A DNA stretch of 64,000 bases from Bolinopsis microptera (lineage: Eukaryota > Ctenophora > Tentaculata > Lobata > Bolinopsidae): NCBI RefSeq assembly GCF_026151205.1, contig NC_087080.1:10587837-10651836 (forward strand), read 5' to 3'. This document shows positions 33,701 through 48,494 of the stretch, one piece after another. The notes under the pieces were generated by a model that saw nothing but the letters and a program-made list of their open reading frames with translations, was not told the DNA's origin and did not search any database. Numbering within the stretch: the stretch's first letter is position 1; each line of letters opens with the position of its first letter. Position numbers and translations under genes: made by a program.

Positions 33701-35707
33701 AATTTTATAATTCAATTTTGATTGTAAATAAAATGTTTTAACACATACTTGAAAGGAAGAAAATAAAAACGTACTGTATTTTAGAGCCAGCAGGTGTAGC
33801 GTTATCAATGTTACTACCTAGTTACTACCTAGTTACTACTTAGTTACTACCTAGTTACTACCTAGTTACTACAAATAAAAACGTACTGAATTTTAGAGCC
33901 AGCAGGTGTAGCGTTATCAATGAACCAGTTCCACTCTCTGCCCGTACTCAGAGCATCTAGCGAGTCACAGTTACAGCTGAAGAGAGGTTGTTTAAATAAC
34001 ATGCACAAAGGTTCCTTAGTTATCATTATATACAGTAGATCCTATAGAGTGGGATTGTCGTCCATCCAAAACTATGAAAATAGTGCAATGCAAAGATTTG
34101 AATTGGGAGCGCCCCTTTTAAATAATTCTCACGAATTGGGTAAATTGGTCACAACAAATATAGAGTCTGATGATGGGTGTCATAGTTACCTGAGTGTTAT
34201 GGTAGTGCCCATTCTCGCCACTCCCTGCACCAGCTCTGGTGTGAACGTAATGTCGGGTTTACCTAAGGGGTTACTAGTATAGAGGTTGGGCCACATGTGA
34301 TAAGGGACTTGTCAGCGGAAGGTGGGCACAGCTCTTCATTATTTATTGAACACGACTCTTACGATCCTTTTACGGTTATTCGATGTTTCTTTAAAGTTTC
34401 AAAGCTTTATAAATGACTTTTAACAAACACGTCTCAACATTCGACGAGTAAAGAGTTAAAATCGAAATAGTTATTAGGAAATTCGTTTAAAAGATAACAT
34501 AACAATTAAAACTCACTAGTGCAGAGTGTTTTGAAGTGAGCAGGAGGGATGTTCTGCCCGGGTTCACAAGTCCAGTTGCCCACAATGTTGGTATAGCCAC
34601 CTGTGTACACTGGATGGTTAGACAATTGTTAGCGCCACGCCCCGTCTCACTTCACCTTCTCGCAGGCATGAAGGAGCGCGCATCGCGCGCCCTTCAAAAG
34701 CGCCTTTACTTACGCCGAGCTTTTTGTTTTATCAAAACTTGTTTAAATTAGTTACCAACCAAATTTAATGGAACGATCGATGGCAAGTGACGAATAAAAC
34801 CTTTATACAAAATAGATTGCTGTATTTACTTTCAAATTACCGTAAAAAGCCCGGAAAAGTAGAACAATGTTGATTCAAAGATTTGAACTATGTAGTATGC
34901 ATCTGGTCAATCTCCACCAGATGCAAAAGATAGCAAAAGTGCAGCTGCAATAAATCAACAGGCTTAATTTTTTGTTGAAAAAACAGTATTGATCGTTTTA
35001 TTGGAACATGCTCTGAAGCAATTGTATTTTTATTGAAAAGTTAGCTCAAAAATCACACTCGTGCTTTATGGTTGCCAGGGCAATGTAATGTTACCATGGC
35101 AACCAATCCAGTGTTAATCACTCCTCAAGAATGCTGTGATTCTCACTACACGTCACACCAACCTCACACTCGCCATCACGGAGGAGCTATCAACTATTTT
35201 ACTGACACAAATCACTGTGCAGATACAAGATGTTGTAAAAAGTGCTAAAGTTGCAATCACAGAGAGGAGTAATCAACAGAGATTAATTCGCAAGTTACTT
35301 ACTGGCATCTATTCTGAGGTAAAGTGTGTGGGTTTGGCCTTCTGAGATTCTCTCTATCTTATATAGAGATTCGGGTAACACCGTGTTTAAGGGTTGACCC
35401 TCCTGCGGAAGTTTCTGTTATTCAACAATATTCCAAAAAAAGAGCTAGTGAATTCTAGATTCACATTTTAGAAAATACTGTTACTATACGACTGAGTGAT
35501 AAAAACAAGTTTATAAAAAATATAAATGGTTATTAGCAATATGTACCTTTTTGAAAGTAATATCAGGGGCAATATCTGTCCCTTGCACCGTACATGATAT
35601 CGTAGCTTCTTTATCCTCTATAAACAGGAAATATTGTAGCGCCTGATACTCGATTGAGTAGACATTTTCTCCGTGAATCTCAACTGACACTGACTCCACA
35701 ACTGTCA
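30558..35707 (-). CDS. Ig-Ig-FN3-Ig cell-surface protein, probably GPI-anchored (5' end missing)
   Basis: Twelve coding exons, 5' to 3': 35707-35547, 35414-35303, 34600-34517, 34262-34190, 33976-33887, 33634-33483, 33177-33071, 32332-32152, 31887-31781, 31639-31514, 31015-30911, 30707-30558 (TAG). Every junction is GT-AG and all phases match, giving about 481 residues with no stop. The order is Ig, Ig, FN3, Ig, an acidic linker, and a hydrophobic C-terminus. Such proteins act in cell adhesion or recognition at the cell surface. The first exon starts in phase 1, so at least one upstream exon, with the signal peptide, lies above 35707 and was not found. FN3 between Ig domains is unusual, since most IgCAMs place FN3 after all Ig domains. 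I cannot name an orthologue. Confidence 0.87.
31048..31076 (+). repeat. 29-base poly-G (poly-C on the coding strand)
   Basis: An uninterrupted run of 29 G, within the intron before exon 31015-30911. On the gene's strand it is poly-C lying 32-60 bases upstream of the 3' splice site, where a polypyrimidine tract would sit. The exact length may be unreliable because homopolymers are often mis-assembled. Confidence 0.9.
31430..31493 (+). mobile_element. Remnant of a hAT end related to 7994-9035
   Basis: ATGCGAAAAAATGCGGC, CCGTACCCACCGCACG and GTTGCCTCTG parallel the right end of the hAT element at 9035 (GATCCCGCACCCATCGCACC, GTGCCTCTG). Only this end is seen. It lies in the intron just 15 bases past the donor of exon 31639-31514. 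Confidence 0.55.
32152..33177 (-). other. Fibronectin type III domain of the surface protein
   Basis: Exons 33177-33071 and 32332-32152. The first gives PPGVPQDIIQEGATMDSLSI and SWSNSD with the core tryptophan. The second gives ISYKEAAGS, YTLEDLDALTDYNIKIAASN (the LxxLxPxTxYxxxVxAxN signature with A for P) and NAGSGSYSEIATLTT. The module is bounded by phase-1 introns, as is usual for shuffled domains. The intron between the two exons (32333-33070) is largely an 11-bp minisatellite. Confidence 0.88.
32484..33050. repeat. 11-bp minisatellite (TAGTTACTACC), ~50 copies
   Basis: Nearly uninterrupted 11-bp units with core TAGTTACTACC and frequent TAGTTACTATC variants. It fills most of the intron inside the FN3 domain (32333-33070) and stops about 20 bases from the donor of exon 33177-33071. 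The same unit occurs in a second intron of this gene at 33811-33871. Confidence 0.96.
33483..34262 (-). other. Ig domain 2 of the surface protein
   Basis: Split over exons 34262-34190, 33976-33887 and 33634-33483. TTITLSCNCDS gives the B-strand cysteine, REWNWFIDN the core tryptophan, LVIADLDDLDSAEYRCGC the E and F strands with the second cysteine. The extra cysteines next to both core cysteines (CNC and CGC) could form a second disulfide. Two phase-2 introns interrupt the domain. Confidence 0.85.
33769..33871. repeat. Duplicated exon end plus second 11-bp minisatellite tract
   Basis: 33775-33809 repeats the last ~36 bases of exon 33976-33887 together with its donor (ACGTACTG(T/A)ATTTTAGAGCC on the + strand). 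Five to six TAGTTACTACC units (33811-33871) separate the copies. The intact exon is the one joined to upstream coding sequence. The copy lies downstream in the intron and brings a second GTACGT donor. Origin by slippage or unequal exchange together with the minisatellite is inferred. Confidence 0.88.
34190..35707 (-). other. Ig domain 1 of the surface protein
   Basis: Built from exons 35707-35547, 35414-35303 and 34600-34517. The B-strand cysteine is in EATISCTVQG, and DITFKK follows. The later strands read YKIERISEGQTHTLYLRIDA. The F-strand cysteine is in GNWTCEPGQ, where the usual 'D-x-G-x-Y-x-C' is replaced by a Trp in the Tyr position. The domain runs straight into the next one through LCTSKPDITF, in exon 34262-34190. 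Confidence 0.8.
35071..35103. promoter_or_regulatory. Pair of RFX X-box-like sites
   Basis: GTTGCCAGGGCAAT (35071-35084) and GTTACCATGGCAAC (35090-35103) both resemble the RFX X-box (GTNRCC, 0-3, RGYAAC). The second is a perfect match and the first has one mismatch in the last base. CCAAT follows directly. They lie within an intron of the Ig gene. RFX sites usually sit close to starts of ciliary genes, and a 60-codon + strand frame ending at a donor-like GAG|GTAAAG follows at 35136-35317. That frame overlaps an antisense exon and is probably chance. Confidence 0.4.
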
Positions 35708-39683
<3,976 letters not shown>

Positions 39684-39768
39684 CGTGGTGTTTGCTGAAA
39701 AGTCACGTGATCCTCGTCCTGTATAAAAGTGGTGCGCCCAATGTCGGGTGTTCTCCGAGTACACAGGG
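39684..39768 (+). promoter_or_regulatory. Candidate TATA promoter with two E-boxes
   Basis: TCACGTGG (39683) and GTCACGTGAT (39702) lie just upstream of TATAAAAG (39722-39729). About 40 bases later comes a strong donor, ACACAGG|GTAAGTG (39768). The layout fits a short non-coding first exon starting near 39752. No downstream coding exon was identified, so the gene it would drive is unknown. Confidence 0.35.
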
Positions 39769-40547
39769 TAAGTGTAACTGTGACGGTGTCTGGGTAATGT
39801 CACGGTGCGACCAAGAGTAATGACTGGTCAGAAAACCAGCTCGCCCACGTGCAGTTGCAGGTCACGTGTTACCAGTTAAGAAGTCACGTGACAGAGGATT
39901 GATCTGTGGATTGCCTGTCTACTCCCCTGTTAACTCCTGTATACTGTAGGTTAAACTCTAATTAGATCACATTTAGATCTGTTAATGTGAGTAACGCTTC
40001 TTGTCAGATAAAACTTGGAGATTTTCATCCGGTGCGATCGTGTCATGATTATTTTTATGAACCAGCAAATAGCTAGGCTAGCTAGAGCCTAGAAGCCGGG
40101 GGTTGGATCTCGATCACGTTTTGAAAATGGGCCGGATCATGAGAGTAAAATAAGGGCACGAAACACTTGACACAGTTAACCTAGAGGTACACTAATTAGT
40201 CACAATAAACACTTGATAATACACCTCAACTGCAGTAGACCTAGCCTCGTAAACACATGGTTAAAACATGATTTAGAGGGTTTAGAGAGCACTCCAGGAC
40301 CGAATCTCTGGCACCGCACTACACGGGTACATCGTACGGGGAGAGCGGGGTGGGGAGGCGGCTACTACTACAGGTGGGGAGGGAGTACCGAGGTAATAAT
40401 AAGTGTCTCAGTATTTCCGTTATTATCGTGTGATGTAATGATATGACGTAGAGGCTGCCTGCATGTTAGTTTCCTCTCAGAACCACTTATAATTAGAGGG
40501 TAAAATAAGAGGAAGGTTCTGTGTTTGAGGAAAAGAGGGGGACTGGA

Positions 40548-40590
40548 AACCACGACTGGAAACCACGACTCGTGGTTTCCAGTCGTGGTT
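40548..40590. repeat. 43-bp palindrome
   Basis: Two 21-bp arms, beginning AACCACGACTGGAAACCACG, are perfect reverse complements around one base (C40569). A second weaker hairpin follows at about 40591-40620 (CACGAGATA...TATCTCGTG), whose loop GGGTTAGGT recurs once downstream. Could extrude as a cruciform. Function unknown. Confidence 0.9.
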
Positions 40591-41939
40591 CACGAGATAG
40601 GGTTAGGTTATCTCGTGGTCCACGAGATAGGGTTAGGTGGTGTACTTAAAGTAAACTAGGTCAGTTCTGTAAAAATCACAAGGTCCGCAGCACGTAACAA
40701 TGATAAAGGGGCTGTGTTGTTTACATTACCAAGCTCTCCAATATAACCCCATAAAAGGGCATTCAGATCTCTAAATCTGACCGAAAGGGATCGCTCCGAA
40801 TTTCCGTTATATCTGGTGACCTCAACATGTTATCTGTCCACCCAGCCTGCATGCGACTAGTGTGCCACTGCATGTGGATCAGGGGGCATAATAATAGGAC
40901 AATCTATCACAGGAAACACTGTATATTATTAGTATTATCGGACCTGCTGCTTACTACAACATTACTTCTTTAATGGAATGTGAGGAATGTAATTACATTA
41001 TTATCATACTGTGATGTAATTACCAGAACAAACAAAAGGGAAGCTAAGTGGATTACAGGGGGAGAGGGACAAAAGAGTGTAACCATGGTGAGAGGGCCGG
41101 GGTCACGTGATAGCGTTCTGTATTTGTGTTAGCACATCAGAAGGGGGGAGCAGAGTGTGTTACATTCTTTAACTTTCATGAGGTTTAAAAGTGGTCTTAT
41201 TGAACTCTCAGAGGGCCGTACATTGTGGGAGCGAGCCCTAAAACCAATAATTACACTGGACAAGTGAGCTCTAAAACAATGGCCCTGCCAAGTTTAATTA
41301 GACCTTCATTTGAATACAGATTAGAGGAGAACAGAAGTCAAAACCATAAATTGAGTAGGTAGTATCAGTAATAGTCAAGTTTTGAAGGGCTTGCTGAGCT
41401 ATTTCATTACAGTTACACAGCACCAGGTGTTATGATAGTATTGTTGTTAAGAGGGTTACAGTTACAGTCCCTACCCAGATCGGTCCTTAATTCTGGATAT
41501 GATGCAGAGTTTGGAGCCGGTCACTACTTTCACCAAAATTAACATTACTTCTCGGCCGTTATTATACTGGTTAAACTTAAGAAAATATAACGCTGGGCTG
41601 AAGGGTGGTTCCGTTTTGGTTAAACCACAAAACATGACAAATTCCTCTAAATCAAGCAGAGGATAAACCGTTTGATTATGCTCTAGAGCCGATTAATTTG
41701 ATGATCTAGTTCATCTAATTGATCAGGTGACTACCATTTTTGTGTTACATTAGTGAAGTTAGAGTCCCTTCTTAAAATAATATGTAAGAATTTAGCGTAC
41801 TCTTCATGAAAATAATACATGTTTAATATCACCATTAAACCTATAAACGGGACCTGATCTCACACCTTAAACGTGCAAAGTTGTGGGTTACCAAGCAATT
41901 AATTTATCAGAATTTGACGACGAAATGTGGTTTTGTCAG

Positions 41940-41953
41940 GTGACCATGGTAAC
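41940..41953. promoter_or_regulatory. X-box-like site
   Basis: GTGACCATGGTAAC matches the RFX X-box consensus exactly (GTNRCC, 2-base spacer, RGYAAC). No gene start was identified nearby. Confidence 0.3.
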
Positions 41954-42540
41954 GTGCAATCTCAGACGGGTGAGGCAAGTGTCTTGATGAATAGCTGCTC
42001 TCTATCTGACAGTTCATTCACACTCTGAAAAGCTTTTACACGCGCGGGGGACAAATGGTTATGAAGTATTGACTATTGAGGTCCTTTTCTTTGTCATTTA
42101 CTTTAACAGTCACTATAAAATAAATATCAAAATATATGCTCTAACTTATAAACATAAATGTAATATAGCTTGATCGACTTGGTGTCTGGGGATATTAACT
42201 GAGGATCTGAAGCAACATTCCAAGGCTGCTGACCATCGCTGACATACCTATCACATACCACTAGATAAACATAATTAGCAGCTAAAGATGATTGAGTCTC
42301 GACCTATTCCAGCGATTGATCAGTCCCTGGGTGCACCATCCCTCAACCCCTAACCTAATCACCACCTTGAGCAAAGCATACTTGCTATTCCTACTTTATC
42401 AAATTACCTACTATATAGCATTGCTCCTAAATTAGGTTTTTTCTTTGTCCTGCTAGATGACAACCTCTTAAAATAATGACCAGGAAAAGGGTGCCACTCA
42501 CAAAACACAAGGCTATATTAAGTGTTGCCCCCAAAACTTC

Positions 42541-42870
42541 ACTCTGTATGACGTCATTCTGACGTCACACCATGACATCACGTTTTCGTACAAGCAAGCA
42601 GAGACGTGAGTAGTTAGCGCGTGCCGGCACCCTCTTCTCATCACCCCTTCACTTAATTTTTACATCATATTCACGTCACCACCATAACATAACAAAAGGT
42701 TGACCTTAACCAAACCGTCAACCTTAATTACGTCATAATATGATGTCATGTTTCCGCACAAACAAGCAGAAACGTGAATGGTAAGCGCGTGCCGGCACCC
42801 TTTTCCCATCACCCCCTTCACACCTGACACCCCCTTTACATCTTGTTCACATCATCTCACCCTCTTCACG
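42541..42870 (+). repeat. Two ~110-bp direct repeats, 168 bp apart
   Basis: CAAGCAAGCAGAGACGTGA, then GCGCGTGCCGGCACCC and CATCACCCC (from 42591) recur with few changes from 42759. Both copies carry TGACGTCA-like (CRE) words and GATGTCATG/CATGACATC. A diverged tandem duplication, without coding sequence. Confidence 0.85.
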
Positions 42871-43989
42871 TCTGCATCATGTTCACATTACATTTAAAAT
42901 ACTTTTCACATGACCAAATATGCAGTTTCAATAGTTTTCATTCCCAGACCAAATAGTCTCCACATGATCATCACTCCATTCCCAGACGATCACTACCTCA
43001 TCACTCTCCAGCCCTTTCTAAAACCCCGGGACACACACAATTTGTAAGCTTCGTCTGTTAATCTCGGAACACTTGACATACTATTACGTGTAAGAAATCA
43101 CATTAAAAAAGGAGAACACTAAGCTATTCAGACCGCGCTATGTCTGCCTTTCAGTACAAATTAGATGAGATACGAATGTAGCATTACATCATCGTAAGAT
43201 GAGGAGACATTATTTTGTGTTGGGAGCTGGAATGCTGTATTGTAGGGAGTTGTAGAATGTAGGGAGTTTTAGAATGTACACTTTAGTTCCCAATGCATGG
43301 AACTATGGAAGCCTTCGTATTTTAATACCGATCAATCTAGAGGGGAATGCTGGGCGATTTAAAAGCTTTTAAGTGGAACACATATTCACTCAAGATGTGC
43401 CATGCTTAAAGCAACATTTAAGTAAAACTATCCGCAGAGAAATTATCGTTTAAGCGATCTATTAACCCACCTTGCATGATCTCATTTTGTGAGTAAGTTT
43501 ATTAATGTTCGGCTTCACATTGACAAAGTCAAAGAAGTTTAAGGGGAGGAACGAAGCATTGATTGGTAGATTTTTAGCTTCACCAGATTCATGAAAACTT
43601 ATCAGTGCGTATTTCAGACTTTCCCAGGATAAAAACCTAGGAATGAATCCCATTTTTAGTCAAGTTTCTTAACTGAGCAGATCATAAGCCACAGAACATT
43701 CGTCAAAAAGTTTTAATTTGTGGGAACTTTTCTCGTGAGCGCAGGACGAGCAAGAGAAACCAGGTCATAGCAGCTCACTAGAAGACAGTTCACATGGCTT
43801 ACCATCCAGTACAACAAGCTCACTCGTAACACTACCACTCACATTTCATTGTCATGATCAGACTGAAAGTTTGTAGAATGTTCAGTGCAGTTGCAAGATA
43901 TAGAGATTAGACTATTACAACTATTTAGAGCAGGGAGAGTAGGGTTTACCCCTACTTGGTATAATTACTGTCTAATCTGATCAACAGAA

Positions 43990-44023
<34 letters not shown>

Positions 44024-46048
44024 GAGCATGACCGTATGATCGCAACATTTAAACCTACTCTGAGAAGTTGATAATTCCATACTCTTAATATGATTCTAAG
44101 TGTGTGATTCTAAATGACGTGTGATTCTAAATATGTGATTCAAACAGTGTGTTAATGTTGTGACAAACTTTCTCCACTTCTTCATTAAAGAAACACAAAA
44201 TATCATAACTAAAATGTACCCGCTTCAAGCAGCTACAAACTTACTCTACGCTGGTCTGTTTTAAAAGCCGACTCCTTTGAATTTTTAACAAAAGTCAACT
44301 ATTCATCCTTTAAAATGCTGCTGCTAGTTATTACACTCTATTCTCCCTGTATTTGAGATGTACGAGATACAGTGTGAGTTAGAAAGACGATTGTAAAGGG
44401 TTAGACCTACAAATTGGGGGTCGTCAACAGTACAATTAATAGAGATAGTGATAATATTATAGGGGGAGAAACACTGGGTCTAGTAAGATCTGTATGAGTG
44501 ATGACGTATGAGTGATGACGTATCAATTACACGGCTCCTAATTTCTCAAATCAAGGTACACAGTAAATACTGAGCTCCATCCTTCTACGGTACATTACCC
44601 TCCGTCTACAGTCTACACTCTAGACCCCTAAATTATCAAGCTCGCTATCTGGCAGTTACAGTTTCCTGTTTATTCTAGAACTTTCTCTAGAACCTCTAAA
44701 TATTATCATATTCATTTTATCACATTTATTTTATCAGATCATGAATAAGACATGGAGTGTTGATATAATCTTCTGTACAATCCCTCACAAGGCCAAGGGA
44801 CATAATAATATAAGCTCCCGCACTAACTAAACTCACAATTTGTACTGTCTATTCTTTAACATTCTCTAACTCACAGTTACACAATAATGCAAGAATATGA
44901 CAGTCTTGACTCTTGAGTTAATCTTATTGTTGCAACTTGTAACAATATAATTAACTCAAGATTAACCATCTTGTTTTTATCATTATTTCCAAAAAAGGCC
45001 ATCTTTGCTCTCACCTCTCATATCTTGAACTTGCCAGATATCTTGAACTTGCCAGACAATCTCTCAACTTAGCTCGGTATAACAGAAGATGGAACTCAAA
45101 AGCTCATTATCAGCGATCACCGATCAACGTTCCCGCTGGTTATAATAGACTAGACCTCTATTATAGAATACAGCTATCTATTAGACCCCAACTAAACGGT
45201 ACGACCTCTATTATACTCTAACTAAACAGTACATACTCTATACTAGTAGTTACCCTATCTGGTTTATATTATCATTACAATACTCTCACTAACTTGTGAG
45301 TTACGTCTGACAGCTAACTCAGCTGAAGAATCCTGTCTGATAACCAGTCCCGTGGTGGTATAAATATTGAGGTGCAAGATACTACACGATGTGCAATACA
45401 ATGGAGCAAGTAATTGATACATTTCCAACCACCCTGCACTTCCCCCTCCTCCCTGATTGGTGGGATCAACTCCTCCTGTCCTCTGATTGGTGGGATTGAA
45501 ACACGTGACCTATCACACGGAGGAGAATTGATTTTCAGTAGTCTGGCAGTACCCCGACTCTACAGCGGACAATACAGCCCCTCGCTAATTGGGGGCTGTT
45601 TGGGTGATTAAAGTCCGCACATGCTACCTTATAAGGGATAATTACCTGGATACTTTCATATAGTCTGGTATCAGTAGCCAGAGGTTGCTAATTGGGGAGT
45701 AGATACAGGTGGTGATACCCGCTTGTTATACTGATAACATGAATAATGTAGTGGTTACTACAAAGCGAGCTGCATACTTTAAATAACTCTCTCTCGTACA
45801 TACCTAGTGTTATATCAGTACATCTTATAATCTACATGGTATGTCACCAAGTCTTGTAACTTGTACCTTATCACAATCACCGTCACATTATGCACAGTGG
45901 GTATGTATATCTTGATACTAGTTGGGGAGCTTCTAGGTGAACCATATTTTTCTGTCACGTGACACCGATTAACCAATCAGCTTCCAACACCCACCAATCA
46001 AAACCACAGTCACGTGTCAAAACAATCACAGTTAACCTGCATTATAAC

Positions 46049-46079
<31 letters not shown>

Positions 46080-47881
46080 TAACTGATAAGGGAATGAAAG
46101 TTGATCTGGGTACTCAGCCCACTGGTGAAGTGTGAGACACAGCTCCCCTGGGAAATGAAATGCCCAAGTTAGAGAATTACCACTCAGTTAAACACAGTGT
46201 CCTCCCTCTCTCTCCCGGGTAGAGGCGTGTATGTCTTGTTGCTGGAGTAAAACCTTGATTTTTAACAGTGTATTCAGTGCTTGTGATCCAAGGTATAAGT
46301 TGTGTGCTATTTTGCTGCACAGTAAAACGGGATTTTTAACAGTGATCCAAGCCATGGTTTTGGATAATGGTTAATTTAAGAAGTGACATAAAATAAGCTC
46401 CATTTCATTGATCGGTTTCAACTAAAGTATGTAATAACTGCATCACTATTGTACGTCAGCAAGTTGTGGTGTCTGTGATCAATACCTTTTGTTTTCATGT
46501 TGTCAAAAAAATTGAGATATTTCTTCAAACCTGAAGATGTGACGTGATTCAGTCAGTATATCATGTTATACAATAAAATCCATAATCAAGTAACGTTAGC
46601 GGATACAATGCATATATTGCCGGTGGAGATGGTTCTAATTAATCCTAATTAAGCTAATTAAATGATTGATTAAATACTCCTGACAAGCTCACAAGATCTC
46701 CATTTAAAGAATACTTGTAGACTAATTAGGGAGCCTAACTGACACCGATTCCTGATAATATCAGTTTCACTGACAGACTGATCCTGGCTAATTGCCTAAC
46801 CAGTGAGCAGGTAGTTTACTAATTAAATTTAAAATTTAGTAGTCTGCTCACAGCTCTGTTACAATTATCTGGAATTGGAAAAATTCAGATAATAATATCT
46901 GGATGTTGCAACATTAACATCCTACTCGAAATGTAAGAAGCTCCAAGTTTTCACATTAACCCAATAGATTACACCATTATCCGGTACCAGTGCCCCAAGA
47001 GGGGTGAACCAATAGGAAGCCTCAGATCACCCCACGTGACCCATTCCGCCCAATCAGAAGCCGCCAGAGAGAGAGAGGGGGCAGGAAATGCAAGGCTCAT
47101 GTCTAACCCTGCTATTCCAGGAGACATGAGGTCACGTTGAGCTGCTTACAGATTGTTAAAAATACAGAACCTAGGCGTGTCCTCCTCCTGTATAGCTAGA
47201 CATTAGACATACACTTAGAGTTACTTTTATAAGTATCAATTAGGGCAGAAGGGTTAAACATCACGTGTACATTGCACCATGTATACTTGTTATCCTCGTT
47301 ATAATGGGAGGTATGTACATTGTACAAGCATTGTTTTCTAAAATTCAACACAATGTTTCAACCAAAAGGAAATTATCACCAATAATGTTCACTGTTCGCA
47401 GTATAATAGACCCCCAATAACATCCCCCCACAGCGCAGAACACACTTTGACACAATATAACGAGTTTTAAATGTAGGAGGGAGGTGTTTATTGTTGTAAC
47501 GAGGTGCTACCTTGTGGGAGGAGACCCACAATGTTACAATTAACATGTTAACTTCCTCAACATGTTAACATGTTAACTTCCTCAACCAGAATCTATATAA
47601 TGCTCCGTGTTAGTATAACTGATAGTAGCTATTTGAGAGCGAGGACGGACTTTTAGACGACGTTTAAAAAGCGTGGTTCGCAGCAGAGCTGTTTTCATAC
47701 GTTATCGAATTTTATTCGGCCATTACCATGCGATAGGCATAATTTTAGAAAATATGTGTTTTCGATCGTTAGGAATATCACATGTCAAAAATCAAACGAA
47801 TTGTAAATTAAATTAGTATAGGATGGAAATTGTTTTTGATAATCTGATCAAAAAATATGCAAGACATAAAAAGGGTACCGC
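42871..47881. other. Unique-looking non-coding sequence
   Basis: No supported gene in 5 kb. Short CT/GA microsatellites lie at 43991-44025 and 46056-46079. E-boxes occur at 45503, 45958, 46012, 47033 and 47268. A direct repeat AACATGTTAACTTCCTCAAC lies at 47545-47585, just before TATATAAT at 47595. Introns of a large gene or intergenic regulatory DNA are both possible. Confidence 0.45.
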
Positions 47882-48494
47882 GACAATTGACCCCCCGACA
47901 ATTGACCCCCCGACAATTGACCCCCTATGTAATTACACTGGGGTCAATTGTCGCAAAATCTAGGGTTTAGTACGACAATTGACCCCCCGACAATTGACCC
48001 CCCGACAATTGACCCTCCGACAATTGACCCCCCGACAATTGACCCTTATGTAGTAACACTGGGGTCAATTGTCGCGAAATCTAGGACTTAGTACGACAAT
48101 TGACCCCCCGACAATTGACCCCCCGACAATTGACCCCCCAATGTAATTAGACTAGGGTCAATTGATCGGGTTAGGGTTAGGGTTAGGGTTAAAGTCAGGG
48201 TCAGGGTCCTGGGTCAGGGTTAGGGTCCTGTGTCAGGGTTAGGGTTAGGGTTAGGGTTAGGGTCAGGGTCAGGGTCAGGGTCAGGGTCAGGGTCAGGGTC
48301 AGGGTCAGGGTCAGGGTCAGGGTCAGGGTCAGGGTCAGGGTCAGGGTCAGGGTTAATTGTATTAAATTATATTGTCGGGGGTCAATTGTCGGGGGTCAAT
48401 TGTCGGGGGGTCAATTGTCAGGGGGTCAATTGTCGGGGGTCAATTGTCGGGGGGTCAATTGTCGGGGGGTCAATTGTCGGGGGGTCAATTGTCG
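47882..48494. repeat. Mirror-image 15-bp repeat arrays around a telomere-like core
   Basis: Left arm: GACAATTGACCCCCC in runs of three to five units (47882-48142), interrupted at ~92-121-bp intervals by ACTGGGGTCAATTGTCG(C) and a TCTAGG(GT)TTAGTA phrase. Right arm (48374-48494): the same unit inverted, GGGGGGTCAATTGTC, about eight times. GGGTCA is the link between the 15-mer and the core repeat. ORFs here are repeat translations. Confidence 0.93.
48168..48354 (+). repeat. Interstitial telomere-like array (GGGTTA / GGGTCA)
   Basis: Starts with GGGTTA units, passes through mixed GGGTCA and GGGTCCTG variants, then GGGTTA again (48236-48262), then about 15 uninterrupted GGGTCA units, and ends in GGGTTA. 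GGGTTA is the common metazoan telomere repeat. It sits between inverted arms, so it is not a simple chromosome end. Confidence 0.95.

Larger units (their letters stand above)
39769..42540. other. Unique-looking non-coding sequence
   Basis: No supported gene. Holds more E-boxes (39863, 39882, 41104), a near-perfect palindrome at 40548-40590 and an X-box-like site at 41940-41953. Confidence 0.45.

Noticed and set aside
35136-35345. 69-codon + strand ORF downstream of the X-boxes
   Set aside because: Overlaps, antisense, the well-supported Ig exon 35414-35303. No family recognised.
40368-40553. Signal-peptide exon for the Ig gene (MVSSPPLFLKHRTFLLFYPL)
   Set aside because: Hydrophobic start, but no convincing phase-1 donor after it, and it is nearly 5 kb from the next exon.
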